A stretch of DNA of 9,846 nt from an uncultured Oscillospiraceae bacterium (GTDB lineage: Bacteria > Bacillota > Clostridia > Oscillospirales > Acutalibacteraceae), in assembly GCA_900545625.1 (NCBI GenBank), contig UQZS01000059.1, positions 1 through 9,846 on the forward strand, read 5' to 3'. The notes under the pieces are model-generated. The model worked only from the letters and a program-made list of their open reading frames with translations, did not search any database and had not been told where the DNA came from. Of this stretch, positions 7,065 to 9,846 are shown in pieces. A program made the position numbers and the translations under genes. Every line of letters starts with the position of its first letter. Position 1 is the stretch's first letter.

Positions 7065-8186
7065 TCAAAGAAAATGAACGAGTAAAAGAATCAGGATCAC
7101 AACTGCAGCGACCGCGCCTAAACCCTTTAAAATCATGGGTATGGCGGCGTCCACTGTGGCGGGAGCTTTGCTGGTCAGATAGTCAAACACGGGACGCGCG
7201 ACCTTTGTGCCGACCAATTCGTCATAGGTGCGCGTGTAGGTCTTGTAGCTGTGCGGGTCGTTTTCGTTAAGCACGATACAGCGCACGCCGCGCTTCGTGC
7301 GGTTGCCGTAGGCATTGAAGCCCGCGGACTGCGTAAAGCCGAGGTCGATATTTTGATACCGGCCGACGAAGCTGTTTTTGTGGTCGTGCCCGACGAATAC
7401 GGCGAGTACGTCCCCGCACTCTGCGAGCGCGTCGAATTCACCGTTGTTTTTATCGGGGATCGAGGGCGGCTCCAGCAGCACATCATTTTGGCCGCAGGTC
7501 TCGCCGAGTTTGTAAAACTCGTGCTTGTGCGTGCGGAACGCCTGGATCGCGCCCTTTTCACTTTTTTTGACGCGCCGCAGTACATGGTAGTATTCCGGCA
7601 GCGGGATATGCTGGAATACGATGGAGGGCACATAATCGCCGCTTTGCGCTTTGAGGGCGTCGCGCGTTTTGCGGTACCACGCGATGATCTTCGGATCAAA
7701 CGCCTCGTAACCGCCGCCCTTGGCATCCGTGCCGCTGTCGAACAGATACAGGTTGAACACAGGTTTTCCCGACCCGTCCGAACGCTCGATCGGGATATTG
7801 TATGTCCCGCCGCCGTCCACGCCATCTGCCTGTTCGCCGACGCAGGCGGGGTATTTTTTGTAGATGTGATAAAACTGGTCGTGGTTGGAAATGCCGACCT
7901 GCCTGTCGTGGTTGCCGAAGGTGACGGCAAAGGGGATGTTGCGGCTGGTAACGGGCTTTAACAGCTTATCAATGGTTTCAGAAACCGCAGCTTCCAGCGC
8001 CGCGCCCTTTCCCTTATACGTCACGCCGTAGCCTTTGATCTGGTCGCCCGTGTAGACCACAAGGTCGGGCTGTTCCGCTGCTACGGCAGCTTCCAGAAGT
8101 GCGAGCGTGTCGGGCGAAACGGCAGGGATCTCCTGCATGTCGGTGATCTGCATGATCTTAAACGTACCGTCGGAACGAAAACGCAT
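7065..8186 (-). CDS. Calcineurin-like metallophosphoesterase with C-terminal membrane tail
   Basis: Protein of 373 residues with the metal-binding motifs of the calcineurin-like phosphoesterase superfamily in order: ITDMQ (D16), TGDQIKGYG (D48), GNHD (91-94), FQHIPLPEY (H193), GHDH (266-269). It most resembles the Dcr2/purple-acid-phosphatase-29-like branch. In the first motif the usual D-x-H is D-M-Q, so one ligand is glutamine; from memory this is common in clostridial relatives and need not mean loss of activity. No N-terminal signal is seen; a single helix near 352-372 ends the protein, predicting a tail anchor with a cytosolic catalytic domain (inference). ATG 8186 is set by GGAGG 6 nt upstream; the open frame upstream to 8252 runs through the leader hairpins. 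First gene of an operon with GtrA; expression may be governed by the leader structures. Confidence 0.92.
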   Translation of the reverse strand: MRFRSDGTFKIMQITDMQEIPAVSPDTLALLEAAVAAEQPDLVVYTGDQIKGYGVTYKGKGAALEAAVSETIDKLLKPVTSRNIPFAVTFGNHDRQVGISNHDQFYHIYKKYPACVGEQADGVDGGGTYNIPIERSDGSGKPVFNLYLFDSGTDAKGGGYEAFDPKIIAWYRKTRDALKAQSGDYVPSIVFQHIPLPEYYHVLRRVKKSEKGAIQAFRTHKHEFYKLGETCGQNDVLLEPPSIPDKNNGEFDALAECGDVLAVFVGHDHKNSFVGRYQNIDLGFTQSAGFNAYGNRTKRGVRCIVLNENDPHSYKTYTRTYDELVGTKVARPVFDYLTSKAPATVDAAIPMILKGLGAVAAVVILILLLVHFL

Positions 8187-8201
8187 AAATTTCCTCCAGC
8201 C

Positions 8202-8267
8202 GACCGCGTAAAACGGCGGTCGCTTCCGTTTACAAAAAACGGCGCGAAGCAAACCGCCCGCGCCATT
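8202..8267 (-). promoter_or_regulatory. Leader with three mutually exclusive hairpins
   Basis: Minus-strand 5' leader of the phosphoesterase operon. (1) Terminator: GGCGCG (8264-8259) with CGCGCC (8246-8241), extendable by AAU/GUU, followed by TTTTTT. (2) Antiterminator: GGCGGT (8258-8253) with ACCGCC (8220-8215), GCTT (8250-8247) with AAGC (8225-8222), and CCGTTT (8242-8237) with AAACGG (8231-8226), 16 bp in all; it takes the 3' arm and U-run of the terminator. (3) GACCGC (8221-8216) with GCGGTC (8207-8202), which would break the antiterminator and ends 4 nt before the GGAGG. No known riboswitch or T-box signature is recognised. Confidence 0.55.
8234..8267 (-). terminator. Leader terminator of the phosphoesterase operon
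   Basis: GC-rich stem of 6 bp (9 with flanking A-U and G-U pairs), 12-nt loop, then a run of six T at 8239-8234 on the minus strand. The stem starts within about 10 nt of the expected transcript start and lies upstream of the first gene's ribosome site, so it can only act as an attenuator or a pause site for this operon. Confidence 0.65.
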
Positions 8268-8279
8268 GCTGACATATGT

Positions 8280-8308
8280 ATTTTATCAAATCAGCCGGGC
8301 GATGTCAA
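8280..8308 (-). promoter_or_regulatory. Near-consensus sigma-A promoter of the phosphoesterase operon
   Basis: On the minus strand a perfect -35 TTGACA (8308-8303), 17-bp spacer, -10 TAAAAT (8285-8280). The -35 lies in the centre of an imperfect inverted repeat (CCGGGCG 8295-8301 against CGCCGG 8309-8314, one bulge), a possible operator. Expected start is near 8273. Confidence 0.85.
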
Positions 8309-8530
8309 CGCCGGGATGGCAGATCGGCAAAAATCGCACAAACCGGACAAAAGTAAGGCGAATTCTACCCGATTAAAGAGGACGGATTTATTTCTTCCCC
8401 GCCCCGTCTTATCGGTATGTTAGCACATTTCAGCGGCTTTTTATGTTTGCTGCGCCCGGCGGAATAATCGGAAAAAGAACGGAAATAATGGTAAAAAAGC
8501 GAGTACATGCAGAAAGTGACGGTGCAAATT
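8309..8530. other. Intergenic region upstream of the GH18 gene
   Basis: This stretch must hold the promoter of the plus-strand GH18 gene, but I see no convincing one. The best pair is TTTATG with AATAAT 17 bp apart near 8441-8469, matching only in the -10. No clear sporulation-type promoter was found either. A weak GACGG/CCGTC inverted repeat lies around 8380-8410. No gene is supported here. Confidence 0.5.
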
Positions 8531-9846
8531 ATGTTCCCGAATATTCGATTGGTTCAAAACCGAGACGGGTCTTACGACCTTTTGCTTGATTACCGCGGCG
8601 GCGCGGAATTTGCCAGGGAGCCCGGTGCCGTTCCGGGTCCTAAAAAATTGGCGGCGACTTTGCGCGGCTATGCTAAAAATGTCAAGATCAAAAGCGTCAA
8701 GATCCTGGTTTCCGGCGTTCTGGTCGCCACCTTTGCCTTTTCCTCATTCCTGACGGCGCTCGCGGCGGGCGACCGCTACTCCATGGGTTATCTGTATACG
8801 GGCACGGATCTCCAGCAGATCGAATACGTCAATCAGACGGGCGATGCGCTGGATGTTGTTTCGCCGAGCTATTTTGACCTGCGCGAAGACGGCAGTCTCA
8901 AGCTCAATTATTTGAGCCCTTTCTTTGTCAAGACCATGCACGAAAAAGGGATCAAGGTCGTGCCGTTTTTAAGCAACCACTGGAACCGTACCGCAGGCGT
9001 CAACGCTTTGCAGGATGTCGAGTCGCTTTCCACGCAGATCGCGGAGTATGTGGAGGAATATGACCTCGACGGCGTGAATGTGGATATTGAGAACGTCACG
9101 CACCTCCAGCGCGACCAATACACGGAACTTGTGCGCCTGCTGCGCGAAAAGATCCCGCAGTATAAGGAGATCTCCGTGGCGGTCGCCGCGAACCCCTACG
9201 ACTGGCAGACCGGTTGGCACGGGTCTTATGACTACGAAGCGCTCGCGCAATACGCCGACCACCTGTTGATCATGGCGTATGATGAGCACTTTGAGGGCGG
9301 CGAAGCGGGACCTGTGGCAAGCATTGACTTTGTTGAAAACTCCATTCTGTACGCGCTCGAGCGTGTCCCCGCCGACAAGATCGTGGTGGGCATCCCGTTT
9401 TTCGGGCGGGTTTGGAGTCTGGACAACGACCGCATCGTAGGCAAGGGCACAAGCAGCAAGACGATCCAAAGGATTTTGGAAAACTGCGAATCTACGATCA
9501 TCTACGATGAAGCAACGCAGTCTGTCCGCGCGGAATTCACGGTTACAGAGGAAAGCGGCGAGTTTGTCGTCGGCGGCGACTTTGTGCTGTCGCCCGGCAG
9601 ATATGTCGTTTGGTATGAAAATGACGAATCCTATCAGGAAAAACTCAGCCTGATTGAAAAATACGACTTAAAAGGTGCGGGCGTCTGGGCGCTCGGGCAG
9701 GAGGATCCTTCGGTCTGGGAAAGCTATGAGGATTGGATCAACGGCGAAAATGCGGCGGAGGATACCACGCCCGTACCGCCGTTCGATCCCGATTTGCCCG
9801 TGGAGGATGTGACAAATCCCCCCGCCGCAGAGGAGAACCCCACCAC
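8531..9846 (+). CDS. GH18 glycosidase, membrane-anchored or secreted; 3' end missing
   Basis: Open frame of 438 codons running off the right edge. The glycoside hydrolase family 18 barrel spans about 83-400. The YSMGYLY strand opens it, DGVNVDIEN (180-188) carries the catalytic acid E187 with D185, MAYDEH (248-253) and the late tryptophan in GVWALG (384-389) complete the site. The pattern is that of YaaH/SleL-like enzymes, which cut N-acetylglucosamine links in cortex or cell-wall peptidoglycan. A cytosolic lead of about 55 residues precedes one hydrophobic helix (about 57-79), ending ALAAG, which may be a cleaved signal or an anchor. After about 405 comes a proline- and acid-rich linker, so another domain probably follows outside the window. 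The start is uncertain: ATG 8507 and GTG 8522 are in frame, and none has a strong ribosome site; TAA at 8492 sets the limit. Confidence 0.9.
   Translation, partial: MFPNIRLVQNRDGSYDLLLDYRGGAEFAREPGAVPGPKKLAATLRGYAKNVKIKSVKILVSGVLVATFAFSSFLTALAAGDRYSMGYLYTGTDLQQIEYVNQTGDALDVVSPSYFDLREDGSLKLNYLSPFFVKTMHEKGIKVVPFLSNHWNRTAGVNALQDVESLSTQIAEYVEEYDLDGVNVDIENVTHLQRDQYTELVRLLREKIPQYKEISVAVAANPYDWQTGWHGSYDYEALAQYADHLLIMAYDEHFEGGEAGPVASIDFVENSILYALERVPADKIVVGIPFFGRVWSLDNDRIVGKGTSSKTIQRILENCESTIIYDEATQSVRAEFTVTEESGEFVVGGDFVLSPGRYVVWYENDESYQEKLSLIEKYDLKGAGVWALGQEDPSVWESYEDWINGENAAEDTTPVPPFDPDLPVEDVTNPPAAEENPT

Noticed and set aside
8187..8252. Upstream extension of the phosphoesterase to ATG 8252
   Set aside because: The extension is the translated leader hairpins; GGAGG supports ATG 8186 and the family begins there.
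8187..8280. Known riboswitch or T-box in the phosphoesterase leader
   Set aside because: No T-box bulge sequence and no conserved core of a riboswitch class that I recognise; too short for most classes.
8419..8469. Possible 16-residue leader peptide before the GH18 gene
   Set aside because: No ribosome site and no run of regulatory codons or hairpin behind it.

Overview
The window looks like a chromosomal segment of a moderately GC-rich member of the Clostridia (Firmicutes). Supporting signs are strong AGGAGG-type ribosome binding sites, sigma-A-like promoters in AT-rich gaps, many intrinsic terminators, a pyrG lying directly behind a DUF1846 gene, a DUF5058 membrane protein with its usual partner, and a YaaH/SleL-like family 18 glycosidase. 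Species cannot be named from the sequence. There is no rRNA, tRNA, CRISPR array, transposase or phage gene.

Layout. Positions 1-3068 (minus strand) hold a DUF1846 (UPF0371) gene followed by pyrG (CTP synthase; its last few codons lie beyond the left edge). A 336-bp divergent intergenic region (3069-3404) carries two back-to-back promoters with 20-bp-period direct repeats between them. Each promoter is followed almost at once by an intrinsic-terminator-like hairpin. Positions 3405-4856 (plus strand) encode two small polytopic membrane proteins, DUF5058 and a partner, probably two subunits of one transporter. A bidirectional terminator separates them from a convergent gene (4937-6178, minus) for an M28-family metallopeptidase with four membrane helices inside its sequence. 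A noncoding segment of about 330 bp (6179-6509) holds AT-rich promoter-like DNA, two small hairpins, repeated words and a minus-strand terminator. Positions 6510-8186 (minus) form a two-gene operon: a calcineurin-like phosphoesterase with a C-terminal membrane tail, then a GtrA-family protein. Its 5' leader can fold into three mutually exclusive hairpins, one of them a terminator. After another intergenic region, 8531-9846 (plus) holds the first 438 codons of a GH18 glycosidase that continues past the right edge.

How the genes may work together. pyrG makes CTP; the DUF1846 role is unknown. The DUF5058 pair and the M28 enzyme plausibly act as importer and cytosolic hydrolase of a peptide-like substrate (inference). 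The phosphoesterase, GtrA protein and GH18 enzyme suggest envelope or lipid-linked glycan work (inference). The most unusual theme is regulatory. Three of the promoters recognised here are each followed within about 10-20 nt of the expected transcript start by a terminator hairpin that precedes the gene's own ribosome binding site, suggesting that short-leader attenuation is common in this stretch.
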